Positions 46,262 through 56,624 of a DNA stretch of 64,000 bases are shown one piece after another (position 1 is the stretch's first letter; each line of letters starts with the position of its first letter). The notes under the pieces were generated by a model. It searched no databases and was not told the DNA's origin. It saw only the letters and a list, made by a program, of their open reading frames with translations. Position numbers and translations under genes: made by a program. Origin of the DNA: Enterococcus lactis (lineage in GTDB: Bacteria > Bacillota > Bacilli > Lactobacillales > Enterococcaceae); the NCBI RefSeq assembly GCF_015751045.1, contig NZ_BNJW01000013.1:1-64000 (forward strand), read 5' to 3'.

Positions 46262-47941
46262 ATGAAACTTTCCATCAAAAATAATGAGACAGGCGTCTTT
46301 GCTATTGGTGGATTAGGTGAAATCGGGAAAAATACGTATGGGGTACAATTCCAAGATGAAATCATTTTGATTGATGCCGGGATCAAGTTCCCGGAAGACG
46401 ATCTACTTGGAATTGACTATGTCATTCCCGACTACAGCTACATCATACAAAACTTGCACAAAGTAAAAGCCCTAGTGATTACTCACGGACATGAAGACCA
46501 CATCGGCGGAATACCCTACTTGCTAAAACAAGCAAATATTCCTATCTATGCTGGTCCTCTCGCATTAGCGTTGATCACGAACAAATTAGATGAGCATGGC
46601 TTGCTTCGAGAGGCAGAGCTTCATGAAATCAATGAAGATACGATTATTCGTTTTAGAAAAACTTCTGTCAGCTTTTTCAGAACGACTCATAGTATCCCAG
46701 ACGCATTAGGGATCGTGGTAAAAACACCTTCTGGTAATATCGTAGCGACTGGAGACTTCAAGTTTGATTTCACTCCCGTCGGCGAACCAGCAAACTTGCA
46801 TAAAATGGCTCGTATCGGGGAAGAAGGTGTCTTGTGCCTTTTATCTGATAGTACAAATGCTGAGATTCCAACATTTACTAAATCAGAAAAAACGATTGGT
46901 CATTCTATCTTGAAGATCTTTTCAAAAATCGAAGGTCGTATTATTTTTGCCAGCTTTGCTTCTAATATCTTCCGTTTGCAGCAAGCAGCAGATGCCGCTG
47001 TGGCGACTGGTCGTAAAATCGCTGTTTTCGGACGTAGCATGGAAAATGCCATTGTCAATGGCCAACGTTTAGGATATATCAAAGTTCCAGACGGCACATT
47101 TGTAGATGCACATGAAATCAATCGCTTGCCTGCTAACGAAACGATGATCCTATGTACAGGTTCTCAAGGGGAAGCGATGGCCGCTTTGAGCCGTATTGCA
47201 AATGGTACCCACCGTCAAATCCAAATCCAGCCAGACGATACAGTGATCTTTTCAAGTTCACCTATCCCTGGTAATACAACAAGTGTCAATCATTTGATCA
47301 ACTTGCTGTCTGAAGCTGGCGCAGAAGTAATCCATGGAAAAATCAATAACATCCATACTTCCGGTCACGGTGGACAAGAAGAACAAAAATTGATGCTTCG
47401 CTTGATGAAACCAAAATATTTTATCCCTGTCCATGGAGAATTCCGCATGCTGAAAGTCCATGCTTCTCTAGCACAAGATGTAGGTGTTCCTGCAGAAAAC
47501 TGCTTCATCATGGAAAATGGCGATGTTTTAGCGTTAACTAGCGATTCTGCACGTCCAGCTGGGCATTTTGTGGCTGGAGATGTGTATATCGATGGTAGCG
47601 GGATCGGCGATATCGGTAATGTCGTTTTACGTGACCGTCACTTGCTTTCAGAAGAAGGTCTTGTATTAGCTGTTGCAACAGTAGATATCAAGAAAAAAGA
47701 AATCTTGGCTGGTCCAGATATTCTCTCTCGTGGATTTGTCTACATGCGAGAATCAGGAGAAATGATCAATGAAGCTCAGCGAATCTTATTCCATGCTTTA
47801 AGAGAATGTTTAAATGGACCTGACTGTTCAGAATATAAATTGAAAGAAGCGATGACTGGCGCACTTCAGCCATTCTTATTCGAACGTACAGAAAGACATC
47901 CAATGATTTTACCGATGGTCATGACACCAGATGAAGAATAA
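46262..47941 (+). CDS. rnjA: Ribonuclease J1
   Basis: A 5'-3' exonuclease and endonuclease of the metallo-beta-lactamase/beta-CASP fold, central to mRNA decay. The zinc motif HGHEDHIGG is at residue 78. [19 protein letters not shown] and the beta-CASP region (DSTNAE) follow, and [10 protein letters not shown] and PVHGEFRML lie in the C-terminal half. It is 559 residues, normal. It is coupled to rpoY and followed by a chimeric repeat. Confidence 0.96.
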   Translation: MKLSIKNNETGVFAIGGLGEIGKNTYGVQFQDEIILIDAGIKFPEDDLLGIDYVIPDYSYIIQNLHKVKALVITHGHEDHIGGIPYLLKQANIPIYAGPLALALITNKLDEHGLLREAELHEINEDTIIRFRKTSVSFFRTTHSIPDALGIVVKTPSGNIVATGDFKFDFTPVGEPANLHKMARIGEEGVLCLLSDSTNAEIPTFTKSEKTIGHSILKIFSKIEGRIIFASFASNIFRLQQAADAAVATGRKIAVFGRSMENAIVNGQRLGYIKVPDGTFVDAHEINRLPANETMILCTGSQGEAMAALSRIANGTHRQIQIQPDDTVIFSSSPIPGNTTSVNHLINLLSEAGAEVIHGKINNIHTSGHGGQEEQKLMLRLMKPKYFIPVHGEFRMLKVHASLAQDVGVPAENCFIMENGDVLALTSDSARPAGHFVAGDVYIDGSGIGDIGNVVLRDRHLLSEEGLVLAVATVDIKKKEILAGPDILSRGFVYMRESGEMINEAQRILFHALRECLNGPDCSEYKLKEAMTGALQPFLFERTERHPMILPMVMTPDEE

Positions 47942-47944
47942 GTA

Positions 47945-48065
47945 AGAGGGTGTGAAATTAGTGCCCTGACCTGAGTATAAGAGAAACCAAACGGAAAACA
48001 GGACAAGTTGTTTTTATTTGGCTGTTCTTATTGCTTGATACAGGGCAGCTTTTTCACAACCTCTT
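47945..48065. repeat. Chimeric repeat: reversed B arm joined to forward A arm
   Basis: The left half (GAGGGTGTGAAATTAG, CCTGACCTGAGTATAAGAG) is the right arm of module B in reverse. The right half (TTTGGCTGTTCTTATTGCTT, TCACAACCTCTT) is the right arm of module A in forward orientation. The element thus has GAGGNTGTGA inverted ends and no GGTGTTC end. The join is in the loop. Confidence 0.8.
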
Positions 48066-48088
48066 AAAATTTATTTACTTTTTCATAC

Positions 48089-48138
48089 AAAAAATACCTG
48101 CCACAAGAGAAATTTCCTCTTGTGGCAGGTATTTTTGT
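48089..48138. terminator. Intrinsic terminator between rnjA and csp
   Basis: ATACCTGCCACAAGAG and CTCTTGTGGCAGGTAT form a 16-bp perfect stem with flanking A and T runs. It serves both converging genes. Confidence 0.9.
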
Positions 48139-48198
48139 TACTCGCTTTGTTCTCTCGTAAAAATTGATGCCTACCATCAATTTGATTTACAGATAAAA

Positions 48199-48399
48199 TT
48201 AAGCTTTTACAACGTTTGCAGCTTGTGGGCCACGGTCTGATTCTTCAACGTCAAAAGTCACTGCTTGACCTTCTTCTAATGTTTTGAATCCGTCACCTTG
48301 GATAGCAGAGAAGTGTACGAATACGTCGCTTCCATCTTCACGTGAGATAAATCCAAATCCTTTTTCAGCGTTGAACCATTTTACTGTTCCGTTTTCCAT
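48199..48399 (-). CDS. Cold-shock protein
   Basis: A 66-residue single-stranded nucleic-acid-binding protein. RNP1 [10 protein letters not shown] and RNP2 VFVHFSAI are intact. It starts [17 protein letters not shown], the enterococcal CspA/CspC form. The upstream 150 bases may be a temperature-sensing leader. Single gene. Several paralogues exist in such genomes, so no letter is assigned. Confidence 0.95.
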   Translation of the reverse strand: MENGTVKWFNAEKGFGFISREDGSDVFVHFSAIQGDGFKTLEEGQAVTFDVEESDRGPQAANVVKA

Positions 48400-48548
48400 A
48401 ATAATATCCTCCTCGTGCCAAAAGCACTTATTTAAATTGTAACATTGCTCGTGTACGATAGAGGTGCAACAGATGTTTCAACTTCTATTCCCAAACAAAA
48501 TTACAATATAATTGTACACTTGCTTCATTTTTTTTGCAAGAAAGCAAC

Positions 48549-49241
48549 TTACTTCTCTTCCATTAATCCTTCTTCTCTCAAACTAAAATATCGTTTACGT
48601 CCGATGATCAAATGATCCAGTACAGTGATACCCATCATTTCTCCGCACTTTTGTATCCTTTTAGTAAAATTCATATCCTGTTGTGATGGAATAACATTAC
48701 CAGAAGGATGATTATGTGCTAAAACGATTCTTGCCGCGCAGTAACGTACGGCATAATGGAATATTTCTCTAGGATGAGCGACTGACTGATTCAGCGAACC
48801 GATGAACACTGTCTTTTTTAAGATCACTTGATTCTTCGTGTCCAAATAAATACAAATCAAATGTTCCTGTTTGTGATCTTTCATTTCCAGAATCAATTGT
48901 TGTGCCAGTTCATAGCTAGTACGAATGGCGGGAGATGCTCTTTCTTGGTCCGTCTGAATGCGGCGGCCTAACTCGATCAAGGCTTTGATTTCGATTGCTT
49001 TCACACGTCCTATCCCTCGAATCTCTTCTAACTCATGCAAAGTAGCCTGTCGTAAAGAAGCCAATCCTCCAAACGTTTTTAACAGATTGCCGGCAATCGA
49101 CATCACACTATGAGGGTGCTGACCAGTACGCAGTAAAATTGCTAAAAGCTCCTGATCCGATAAAGCTTCAGCTCCATAAATTTCCATACGTTCCCTTGGT
49201 AAAGAGCTAGTTGGTACTTCTTTGATCAATCGTTTTTCCAA
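48549..49241 (-). CDS. radC: RadC-family protein (JAB/MPN domain)
   Basis: An N-terminal helix-hairpin-helix (EIRGIGRVKAIEIKALIELG) is followed by a JAMM metalloprotease-like motif HNHPSGNVIPSQQD. The 230 residues match chromosomal RadC (DUF2466). Despite the name a DNA-repair role is not established. TTG at 49241 is the start, with AAAGGAG upstream. Next to folC and a HAD gene. Confidence 0.93.
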   Translation of the reverse strand: MEKRLIKEVPTSSLPRERMEIYGAEALSDQELLAILLRTGQHPHSVMSIAGNLLKTFGGLASLRQATLHELEEIRGIGRVKAIEIKALIELGRRIQTDQERASPAIRTSYELAQQLILEMKDHKQEHLICIYLDTKNQVILKKTVFIGSLNQSVAHPREIFHYAVRYCAARIVLAHNHPSGNVIPSQQDMNFTKRIQKCGEMMGITVLDHLIIGRKRYFSLREEGLMEEK

Positions 49242-49295
49242 AAAAACATCTCCTTTCTATCTTTTCTAAAATAAGATACGAAAAGAGATGGATTT

Positions 49296-49949
49296 TTATT
49301 TTATCAATGCAGGGATTTCATGCAAAGAAGAAACGACCCCAGCCGTTTTTTTGATCAATTCTTGGGAAGGCGGAAGCAAATCTGGAACCATGACTACAGG
49401 GATCTCAGCCGCAGAAGCTGCTAAAATACCATTTTGTGAATCTTCTAAAATCAATGTTTCTTTCTTAGCTGTACCTAATTTCTGATTGGCTAATAAAAAA
49501 ATTTCCGGATCTGGTTTTGCTCGTTGGACATTCTCTGCGGAAACAATCGTCTCAAATCGTTCAAACAGATTGTTCTTCTTCAATAAAAGTTCAATGACAG
49601 CTCGTTGGTTACTGGAAGCGACAACTTTGGGAATCTGATGTTCTTCTAAAAAAGAGAGGAGTTCCAACACACCTGGCTTCATTTGTACGGCTCCTTTTGA
49701 AAAGCGCTCAAGCGTTTCCTGATATGAATCGTCTATGAATTTTTGTACGCTTGTTTTACCGAATTCCGCAAAAATCATATGATAATTCGCCCACACTTCT
49801 TCATCGGAAACACCTAAGAATTTTAAATACAGGTCTTTATCATAAGGAAAACCCATCCTATCTGCTACTACTTGTGAAGCCTCGTAATATACTAACTCTG
49901 TGTCAAACAATAAACCATCCATATCAAAAATCACTGCATTATACTTCAT
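49296..49949 (-). CDS. HAD-superfamily phosphatase (beta-phosphoglucomutase-like)
   Basis: The 217-residue protein has HAD motif I FDMDGLLFDTE, motif II VVASSNQ, the Lys in RAKPDPEIF and motif IV LEDSQNGILAA, with the helical cap of subfamily IA. It is a sugar-phosphate phosphatase or mutase, substrate unknown. Its start overlaps the end of folC by 11 bases, so it is co-expressed. Confidence 0.88.
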   Translation of the reverse strand: MKYNAVIFDMDGLLFDTELVYYEASQVVADRMGFPYDKDLYLKFLGVSDEEVWANYHMIFAEFGKTSVQKFIDDSYQETLERFSKGAVQMKPGVLELLSFLEEHQIPKVVASSNQRAVIELLLKKNNLFERFETIVSAENVQRAKPDPEIFLLANQKLGTAKKETLILEDSQNGILAASAAEIPVVMVPDLLPPSQELIKKTAGVVSSLHEIPALIK

Positions 49950-51252
49950 GGTCTCCTCCTAATTGTATTAATAAATGACGAACTTCTGAAATGAAATAAA
50001 GCGAACCGGTCACAACTAATACATCTTCATTTGTCATCTTTTCCAATATATCTGCTAATCCGAATTGCCACAATGAAACGATTGATACTCTCTCACTTGC
50101 TAAATCTGATACTTCACTTAATTCGATAGCTTTTGGATGTTCAAAGGTCGTCAAATAAATATGGACATTTGGTACTTGTTGCAGTCGTTCTAGCATTTCT
50201 CTAACATTTTTAGTTCGTAAGGCGGAAAACAAAATGTTGATTTGATATCCTTTGAATTCTTTTTTCAAATTCTCAACAAGCCGGTTCATTGCATGCGTAT
50301 TATGGGCACCATCTAAAACAACTAATGGCTCGTTACTCAAACGCTCCATTCTTCCTGGCCATCGAGATTTCTTCAACCCCTTCAAAACATCTTTTTCTCG
50401 AAAAGGCAGCTTTTCCAATTGACAGTAAACAAAATACAATTCGATGGCTACTCCTGCATTTTCAGCTTGATGTTGTCCTAAAAGCGGCGTGGTTAGTTGA
50501 GGGATTTTCCCTGCTTCATTAAAGAATTCAAATACTTCTCCCCAAGTCTCATCAGGATGCAGATAGTTTATTTTATAATTTTCCCCGTATACATAAAGCA
50601 TCGCATTTTTTTCTTTAGCTGTTTGTTTGATGACATTAAAAGCTTCTGGGCCGATGTTTCCTGTGACAACTGGAACGCCTTGTTTGATGATTCCTGCTTT
50701 TTGCGCAGCGATTTCTTCAATCGTCTCTCCAAGTATCTCGGTATGATCAAGCCCAATCGTTGTTATTCCAGTTAGCATCGGTACAGCTACATTGGTAGAA
50801 TCCAATAAGCCACCTAAGCCCACTTCAATAATCGCTACGTCTACTTTCTTCATCAAAAAATAATCAAATGCCATTGCTGTTAATGTCTCAAATTCAGTGA
50901 TACCAGCTACTGCTTCAAATTGATCAAGTTGTTTGATCAGCGGCTGATATTTTTTTACAAGCTGGATCAAGTCATTGTCTGGGATACTTTTGCCATTGAT
51001 TGCAATCCGTTCATTGAACGTTTCGATATAAGGTGAAGTAAACGTTCCAACTATCAGACCAGCTTCTTCTAATAGGCTTCTCAAATAGGCTACAGTAGAC
51101 CCTTTTCCGTTTGTTCCAGCGATATGGATCGTTTTTACTTTCCTCTCCGGATGACCTACCACTTCTAATAAAGCTTCGACTCGGTCAAGACCAGGACGTG
51201 AACCAAATGGTAATCGACTATGGATCCATTCTATTGCTTCTTCAATCGTCAT
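49939..51252 (-). CDS. folC: Folylpolyglutamate synthase/dihydrofolate synthase
   Basis: Adds glutamate to folates. The P-loop GTNGKGSTVAYL lies near residue 50 of the 437-residue protein, followed by TSPYIETFNERI and the Mg/ATP motif GLDHTEILG. LDGAHNTHAM is in the C-terminal half. GGGGGA at 8 bases favours the ATG at 51252. The 52-codon upstream extension is non-family and includes intergenic sequence. Downstream of valS. Confidence 0.94.
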   Translation of the reverse strand: MTIEEAIEWIHSRLPFGSRPGLDRVEALLEVVGHPERKVKTIHIAGTNGKGSTVAYLRSLLEEAGLIVGTFTSPYIETFNERIAINGKSIPDNDLIQLVKKYQPLIKQLDQFEAVAGITEFETLTAMAFDYFLMKKVDVAIIEVGLGGLLDSTNVAVPMLTGITTIGLDHTEILGETIEEIAAQKAGIIKQGVPVVTGNIGPEAFNVIKQTAKEKNAMLYVYGENYKINYLHPDETWGEVFEFFNEAGKIPQLTTPLLGQHQAENAGVAIELYFVYCQLEKLPFREKDVLKGLKKSRWPGRMERLSNEPLVVLDGAHNTHAMNRLVENLKKEFKGYQINILFSALRTKNVREMLERLQQVPNVHIYLTTFEHPKAIELSEVSDLASERVSIVSLWQFGLADILEKMTNEDVLVVTGSLYFISEVRHLLIQLGGDHEV

Positions 51253-51386
51253 CAACAATTCCCCCATTTCTCTTTTATTATAACAAATAGAAGACATAAG
51301 AAAAATAAAAGGACGATAGAGAGAAAAATCTGCTCCGGATACATGATAAATCGCTCTTTTTTCTAAGTAATCAGAGTAGACTAAAA

Positions 51387-51442
51387 AAGAGGATGCGACA
51401 ATAATCATGTCACATCCCCTTATTCGGAATAAGTGGTGTTCC
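51387..51442. terminator. valS terminator built from repeat-family ends
   Basis: AAGAGGATGCGACA pairs with TGTCACATCCCCTT (51408-51421), with one mismatch, followed by a lone module end AAGTGGTGTTCC (51431-51442). The module body is missing, so this is a minimal or collapsed copy. Confidence 0.7.
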
Positions 51443-51448
51443 CCGCTT

Positions 51449-54094
51449 TTATTGAATAGTACGCAAACTTTCGATTCGTTCTTTGACAGCCGTTTGCTTC
51501 TCTAAATAATCTTTTTCTTTTGCACGTTCTGCCTCTACTACTTCTTCCGGCGCATTAGAAACAAACCGTTCATTAGAAAGTTTTCCTTGGACACGTTTCA
51601 CTTCGCTTGTCCATTTTTCCAGTTCTTTTTCTAATCGTTTGATTTCCTCTTCGATATTGATTAATCCTGCTAACGGCAAGAAGATTTCTGCACCTGTCAG
51701 AACAGCTGACATCGCTAGATCTGGTGCAGTGATCTCACTTGATATCGTCAACTCTTCTGGGTTGCAGAAGCGTTCGATGTAGCTTGTATTTTCAACTAAA
51801 AATTGATCGATTTTAGCATCGTTTGTTTTGATTAATAATGTGATTGGTTTAGACAATGGTGTATTCACTTCTGAACGAATATTTCGAACGGCTCGAATCA
51901 ATTCCTTCAATACTTCCATTCCTTTAGAAGCAGTTTCATCGTCAAACTCTGGACGTACCACAGGATATTCTGCTACTACTAGAGAATTTCCTTGATGAGG
52001 AATATGTTCCCATATTTCTTCTGTGACGAATGGCATGATTGGATGCAACAAACGCAAAATCTGATCCAAGGTATGGACTAGGATACTACGTGTTGTTTGT
52101 TTTGAAACAGCATCATCTCCATAAAGTACTTCTTTGCTCATTTCGATATACCAGTCACAAAAATCATCCCAGATAAAGTTATACAGTTGTCTACCGGCTT
52201 CACCAAATTCAAATCGATCAAATAATTCAGTTACACGTGCGACTGTTTCGTTCAAACGTGTAAGAATCCAACGGTCAGCCACTGATTTTTCTCCAGATAA
52301 ATCGATCTCTTCTACGGTCATACCTTCGATATTCATGATAACGAAACGTGAAGCATTCCAGATTTTATTGATAAAGTTCCATGAAGCATCCATTTTTTCA
52401 TAGCTGAAGCGAACATCTTGCCCTGGTGCAGAACCATTCGATAAGAACCAACGAAGAGCATCTGCTCCATACTTTTCGATTACTTCCATCGGATCGATCC
52501 CATTACCTAATGATTTACTCATCTTCCGCCCTTGTTCGTCACGAATCAATCCATGGATCAAGACATTCTCAAATGGTCGTTCGCCAGTAAATTCCAAACT
52601 TTGGAAGATCATTCGGCTTACCCAGAAGAAAATGATGTCATAACCAGTTACTAAGGTGCTAGTAGGGAAGTACCGCTTATAATCTTCGCTTTCCGTGTCT
52701 GGCCAGCCCATCGTTGAAAAAGGCCACAATGCTGAACTAAACCAAGTGTCTAAAACATCCGGATCTTGGACCCAGTTTTCACTATCAGCTGGTACTTCCA
52801 TCCCTACATACATTTCACCTGTTTCTTTGTGATACCATGCAGGGATTTGATGTCCCCACCATAATTGTCGTGAAATTACCCAGTCATGGACATTTTCCAT
52901 CCAACGTAAAAATGTTTGATTGAATCTTGGAGGGAAGAATTCCACTGCTTGATCTGTTTCTTGGTTATCAATGGCTTTTTTTGCTAACGGCGCCATTTTT
53001 ACAAACCATTGAGTAGACAATCGAGGTTCGACAACGACACCTGTCCGCTCGGAATGTCCCACACTATGGACCATCGTATCGATTTTGATCAATCGGCCGA
53101 TTTCTTTTAGATCTTGCACGATTGCTTTACGAGCAGCGAAACGATCCATTCCAGCATATTTTCCTGCTAGTTCATTCATCGTGCCATCATCATCCATCAC
53201 ATTCACTCGTGGGAGATCATGACGATTACCTACCTCAAAGTCGTTTGGATCATGTGCTGGAGTGATTTTTACTACACCTGTCCCAAACTCCATATCTACA
53301 TATTCATCTGCAATGATTGGGATTTCTTTATTGACTAAAGGTAGAATCACTTTTTTGCCGATCAGCGCTTGATAACGCTCGTCTTCTGGGTGAACAGCAA
53401 TCGCCGTATCTCCCAACATCGTTTCTGGCCGGGTCGTCGCAATTTCTACTACGCCTGATCCATCTGCCAGTTCATAGCTCATATGGTAAAAGGCGCCTTC
53501 GATGTCTTTATGAATAACTTCGATATCAGATAGAGCTGTTCGTGCTTGAGGGTCCCAATTGATGATGTATTCACCGCGATAGATCAACCCTTTTTCATAT
53601 AAGGTAACAAAAACTTTACGTACTGCTTCAGATAATCCGTCATCTAATGTAAAACGTTCTCTGCTGTAATCTAAAGATAAGCCCATTTTAGCCCACTGTT
53701 CACGGATATGGTTTGCATACTCTTCTTTCCATTCCCACACTTGATCGATGAACTTTTCACGACCTAGATCATAGCGAGAAATGCCTTGCTCTCTAAGCTT
53801 TGCTTCTACCTTTGCTTGTGTCGCGATTCCTGCATGGTCCATACCAGGCAACCATAAAGTATCGTATCCTTGCATTCTCTTTTGACGAATCAGCATATCT
53901 TGCAAGGTCGTATCCCAAGCATGCCCTAAATGAAGTTTTCCAGTAACATTTGGGGGTGGGATCACGATTGAATAAGGTTTTGCTTTTTTATCTCCGCTCG
54001 GTTTAAACAAATCTTGTTCTAACCAATGCTGATAACGTCCAGCTTCAACTTCTTGCGGGTTATATTTTGTTGATAGGTTATTTTCTTCCGTCAT
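51449..54094 (-). CDS. valS: Valyl-tRNA synthetase
   Basis: A class I synthetase of 881 residues. The HIGH-type motif is [13 protein letters not shown] at residue 48, and [12 protein letters not shown] is the KMSKS loop. The editing domain includes [12 protein letters not shown]. The C-terminal coiled coil that holds tRNA-Val is present ([14 protein letters not shown]). The gene is controlled by the T-box leader upstream and followed by folC. Confidence 0.98.
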   Translation of the reverse strand: MTEENNLSTKYNPQEVEAGRYQHWLEQDLFKPSGDKKAKPYSIVIPPPNVTGKLHLGHAWDTTLQDMLIRQKRMQGYDTLWLPGMDHAGIATQAKVEAKLREQGISRYDLGREKFIDQVWEWKEEYANHIREQWAKMGLSLDYSRERFTLDDGLSEAVRKVFVTLYEKGLIYRGEYIINWDPQARTALSDIEVIHKDIEGAFYHMSYELADGSGVVEIATTRPETMLGDTAIAVHPEDERYQALIGKKVILPLVNKEIPIIADEYVDMEFGTGVVKITPAHDPNDFEVGNRHDLPRVNVMDDDGTMNELAGKYAGMDRFAARKAIVQDLKEIGRLIKIDTMVHSVGHSERTGVVVEPRLSTQWFVKMAPLAKKAIDNQETDQAVEFFPPRFNQTFLRWMENVHDWVISRQLWWGHQIPAWYHKETGEMYVGMEVPADSENWVQDPDVLDTWFSSALWPFSTMGWPDTESEDYKRYFPTSTLVTGYDIIFFWVSRMIFQSLEFTGERPFENVLIHGLIRDEQGRKMSKSLGNGIDPMEVIEKYGADALRWFLSNGSAPGQDVRFSYEKMDASWNFINKIWNASRFVIMNIEGMTVEEIDLSGEKSVADRWILTRLNETVARVTELFDRFEFGEAGRQLYNFIWDDFCDWYIEMSKEVLYGDDAVSKQTTRSILVHTLDQILRLLHPIMPFVTEEIWEHIPHQGNSLVVAEYPVVRPEFDDETASKGMEVLKELIRAVRNIRSEVNTPLSKPITLLIKTNDAKIDQFLVENTSYIERFCNPEELTISSEITAPDLAMSAVLTGAEIFLPLAGLINIEEEIKRLEKELEKWTSEVKRVQGKLSNERFVSNAPEEVVEAERAKEKDYLEKQTAVKERIESLRTIQ

Positions 54095-54120
54095 GCTGTT
54101 TTCCTCCTTTAAACTAAAAA

Positions 54121-54365
54121 ACGTCCTAAAATACTTTCGTATTTTAGGACGTATGATTTACGCGGTACCACCTAAATTGCAATAATCAATCATTATTGCC
54201 TCTCCAGTGAGTTAACGATCACGACTCGTCTATCTCTACTCCATTCAAGACAGAAACTCCCAAGCTACCTTCACTGGTTGTCATTGAGAACCTTTCAGCA
54301 GATAGTTCTCTCTCTAAGAATGAATGTGCCAGTTACTCCTCTTGTTCAGCGTTATGCTTCATTCT
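54121..54365 (-). promoter_or_regulatory. T-box riboswitch of valS
   Basis: The minus strand carries Stem I elements (AGTA, AGAGAGAGAAC), the T-box core AGGTGGTACCGCG (54173-54161) and a strong terminator (ACGTCCTAAAATAC/GTATTTTAGGACGT, 54121-54152). A GTGAAGGTAGC segment places a GUA codon (Val) where the specifier is expected. Uncharged tRNA-Val would stop the terminator forming. Confidence 0.92.
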
Positions 54366-54486
54366 ACAATGGTTTTTTTTTTTAGTCAACAAGTGGTCGT
54401 GAAAAAACCACTTCATTTAGTATTAAAAAATTTTTGAAAGAATTACAATGGATCCTCGCAAGATCAATAAGCCTACTCAAATTTTC

Positions 54487-55134
54487 CTAAGAAAAAACTT
54501 CTGAGTAATTCTCATCAAAGTAAATAAGCGTCTGTAACTCGGTTGTCAAATCAATGTATTGAACATTGACATAAGCTGGGACAGTTACTCGGTCAGGTGC
54601 AAAGTTAAGGATAGCGGTTACATTCCCTTTGACAATTTCATCAATAGCAGATTGTGAATATTTACTTGGTACCGTAGAGATTGCTACTGTCACATTTTTT
54701 GCTTTGGCTATCTCCGCGAAACGATCAATCGGATAGATCATCTCTCCATCAATGACTCGATTGATCAGTGCTGGATCATTATCAAAGACGCACACGATAT
54801 TTAGATTTTCATTTCTTCTAAAATTGTTGTGTTTCAATGCTTTGCCAAGATTTCCGTATCCGACTAATGCGATTCGTTTTTCTTCTTTAGTATTAAGGAT
54901 ATTATTGAATACATCGATAAGGAAAGGGACATCATAGCCATATCCGCTTCTGCCTAGCTCGCCTAATTGCGAGAAGTCTCTGCGGATCGTTGCAGAAGGA
55001 ATTTGGGTGATTTCGCTGAACTCATTTGATTTGATTCTACTTATGCCTGAGTCATCTAGCATCTTTAAATAGCGTAAATATAAAGGTAACCTTTTCGCAG
55101 TTGCTTTTGGCAGTGTATCTGTTTTTTCTCGCAT
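54487..55134 (-). CDS. rex: Redox-sensing transcriptional repressor Rex
   Basis: Senses the NADH/NAD+ ratio and represses fermentative and anaerobic genes. The N-terminal winged helix (RLPLYLRYLKMLDDSGISRI, then SATIRRDFSQLGELG) and the Rossmann motif RIALVGYGNLGKAL are clear. It is 215 residues from the ATG at 55134 (AAGGAG site). The longer frame to 55230 is upstream region. Single gene. Confidence 0.96.
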   Translation of the reverse strand: MREKTDTLPKATAKRLPLYLRYLKMLDDSGISRIKSNEFSEITQIPSATIRRDFSQLGELGRSGYGYDVPFLIDVFNNILNTKEEKRIALVGYGNLGKALKHNNFRRNENLNIVCVFDNDPALINRVIDGEMIYPIDRFAEIAKAKNVTVAISTVPSKYSQSAIDEIVKGNVTAILNFAPDRVTVPAYVNVQYIDLTTELQTLIYFDENYSEVFS

Positions 55135-55236
55135 AACGACTCTCCTTGTTAATAATTTCACATATTTAGTGTAACATGTTTCTAACCCGGGAGCAAGGTT
55201 ACAGGTAGGAAGGAAAAGGGTGTGAGACAAATAAAA

Positions 55237-55263
55237 CGACCCAAAAATTAACTATTTGGGTCG
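55237..55263. terminator. Hairpin between thiI and rex
   Basis: CGACCCAAA and TTTGGGTCG pair around AATTAACTA. It is probably a terminator for thiI on the minus strand. Confidence 0.6.
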
Positions 55264-55297
55264 CTATTTCATGGAAAATTCTCTTTTTTATCATTTA

Positions 55298-55400
55298 TCA
55301 GCTAATCTTCGACATTAGTTCAAAAACGGTAAAATATATGGAGCTATTTTTCCGTTTTGTTTCTCTAATACTCAGGTAAAAACACTGATTTCACAACCTA
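55298..55400 (+). repeat. Diverged interspersed repeat, module B
   Basis: The right arm is intact (TCTCTAATACTCAGGTAAAA, GATTTCACAACC) and reaches the thiI stop codon. The left arm is altered (TCAGCTAATCTTCGACATTA) and the GGTGTTC end is lost. The loop keeps AAAATATATGGAGCTATTTT. Confidence 0.75.
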
Positions 55401-56609
55401 TAGCAATTCTGAAAATTCTTCAGTTTTTTCATTAGAAGATTCTGCTTGTATCTCTTCCACCTTCAAGCCAGCTAGTGCTCGTTGGATCATTTCATCTATT
55501 GCTAAACGCTCTTCATATTGATGGACCTTTTCCAGTTGAGGGCGTGTTTTTGGCTGTGGAGGAGCAAAAATCGTACAGCAGTCTTCAAAAGGCTGGATAG
55601 AAAGATTAAATGTATCGATCTGTTCTGCTACTTCAATGATTTCAAGTTTATCCATTGTCGCTACAGGCCGAATGATTGGCGTATTCGTTACTTCATTGAT
55701 AGCCACCATACTTTGCAAGGTTTGTGAAGCCACTTGACCTAATGATTCGCCATTCAAAATAACTAGACCATGACGAATACGGCGAATTTCATCGGTCAAC
55801 CGCAACATCATTCGACGAGTGATCGTCATCCAATATCCTTGTGGCACTGATTTTTTGATTTCTTCTTGAATCTCGGTAAATGGCACTTCAATAAAATGGA
55901 TTGTTCCTACATAAGGTGCTAGTTTCGCTGTTAAGTCTTTTGCTTTTTGCAGTGCTTGTTCACTTGTATACGGCGGACTAGCAAAATGAACAGCTTCGAT
56001 TTCCACTCCCCGCTTCATTGCAAAATATCCTGCAACAGGAGAATCAATCCCGCCAGAAAGCATGAGCATTCCTTTTCCGCTTGTTCCTACAGGCAACCCG
56101 CCAGCTCCTTTGATCGTTTCATACGACAGATAAGCGCCGTCACGACGAATCTCTACACGTAATGGAATATCGGGCTGACGCATTTGAACTTGGATATGAG
56201 GGAAAATATCAAAAACAGCATTGCCTAATGTTTGATTCAATTCATTACTTGTCAATTCAAATTGGTGATCGCTTCTTTTAGCGATAATTTTAAATGTTTC
56301 TTTCCCTGTATAAATTTCTTTCATGATGTCTTGAACAGCTTGTTTCAAAACTTCGACATCTTTTTCTACCCGAATACTCGGAGAAAAATTTTGGATCCCA
56401 AATATTTTTGCTAGTTTTGGAATAACTAGCTGACTGTCTGCACCATTCAACAAAAGATGCATCCGGTCGCGATCAGCATGGATTTTGATTTCTGGAAATT
56501 CTTTCAAAGCTTGTCTGACATTTTGTGCTAGTTGCATGATAAAGCTTTTTCGATTCTTTCCTTTTGTCGAAAGCTCTCCATAACGGACCATAATTTCACT
56601 ATATTTCAC
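55398..56609 (-). CDS. thiI: tRNA 4-thiouridine synthase
   Basis: Sulfurates U8 of tRNA. THUMP domain at residues 60-165 and PP-loop motif [14 protein letters not shown] near residue 184 are present. It lacks the C-terminal rhodanese domain (403 residues), as in other Firmicutes, so it takes sulfur directly from the desulfurase encoded 16 bases upstream. GTG at 56609 is the start. The stop overlaps a repeat module. Confidence 0.95.
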   Translation of the reverse strand: MKYSEIMVRYGELSTKGKNRKSFIMQLAQNVRQALKEFPEIKIHADRDRMHLLLNGADSQLVIPKLAKIFGIQNFSPSIRVEKDVEVLKQAVQDIMKEIYTGKETFKIIAKRSDHQFELTSNELNQTLGNAVFDIFPHIQVQMRQPDIPLRVEIRRDGAYLSYETIKGAGGLPVGTSGKGMLMLSGGIDSPVAGYFAMKRGVEIEAVHFASPPYTSEQALQKAKDLTAKLAPYVGTIHFIEVPFTEIQEEIKKSVPQGYWMTITRRMMLRLTDEIRRIRHGLVILNGESLGQVASQTLQSMVAINEVTNTPIIRPVATMDKLEIIEVAEQIDTFNLSIQPFEDCCTIFAPPQPKTRPQLEKVHQYEERLAIDEMIQRALAGLKVEEIQAESSNEKTEEFSELL

Positions 56610-56624
56610 AAGAACACTCCTCTT

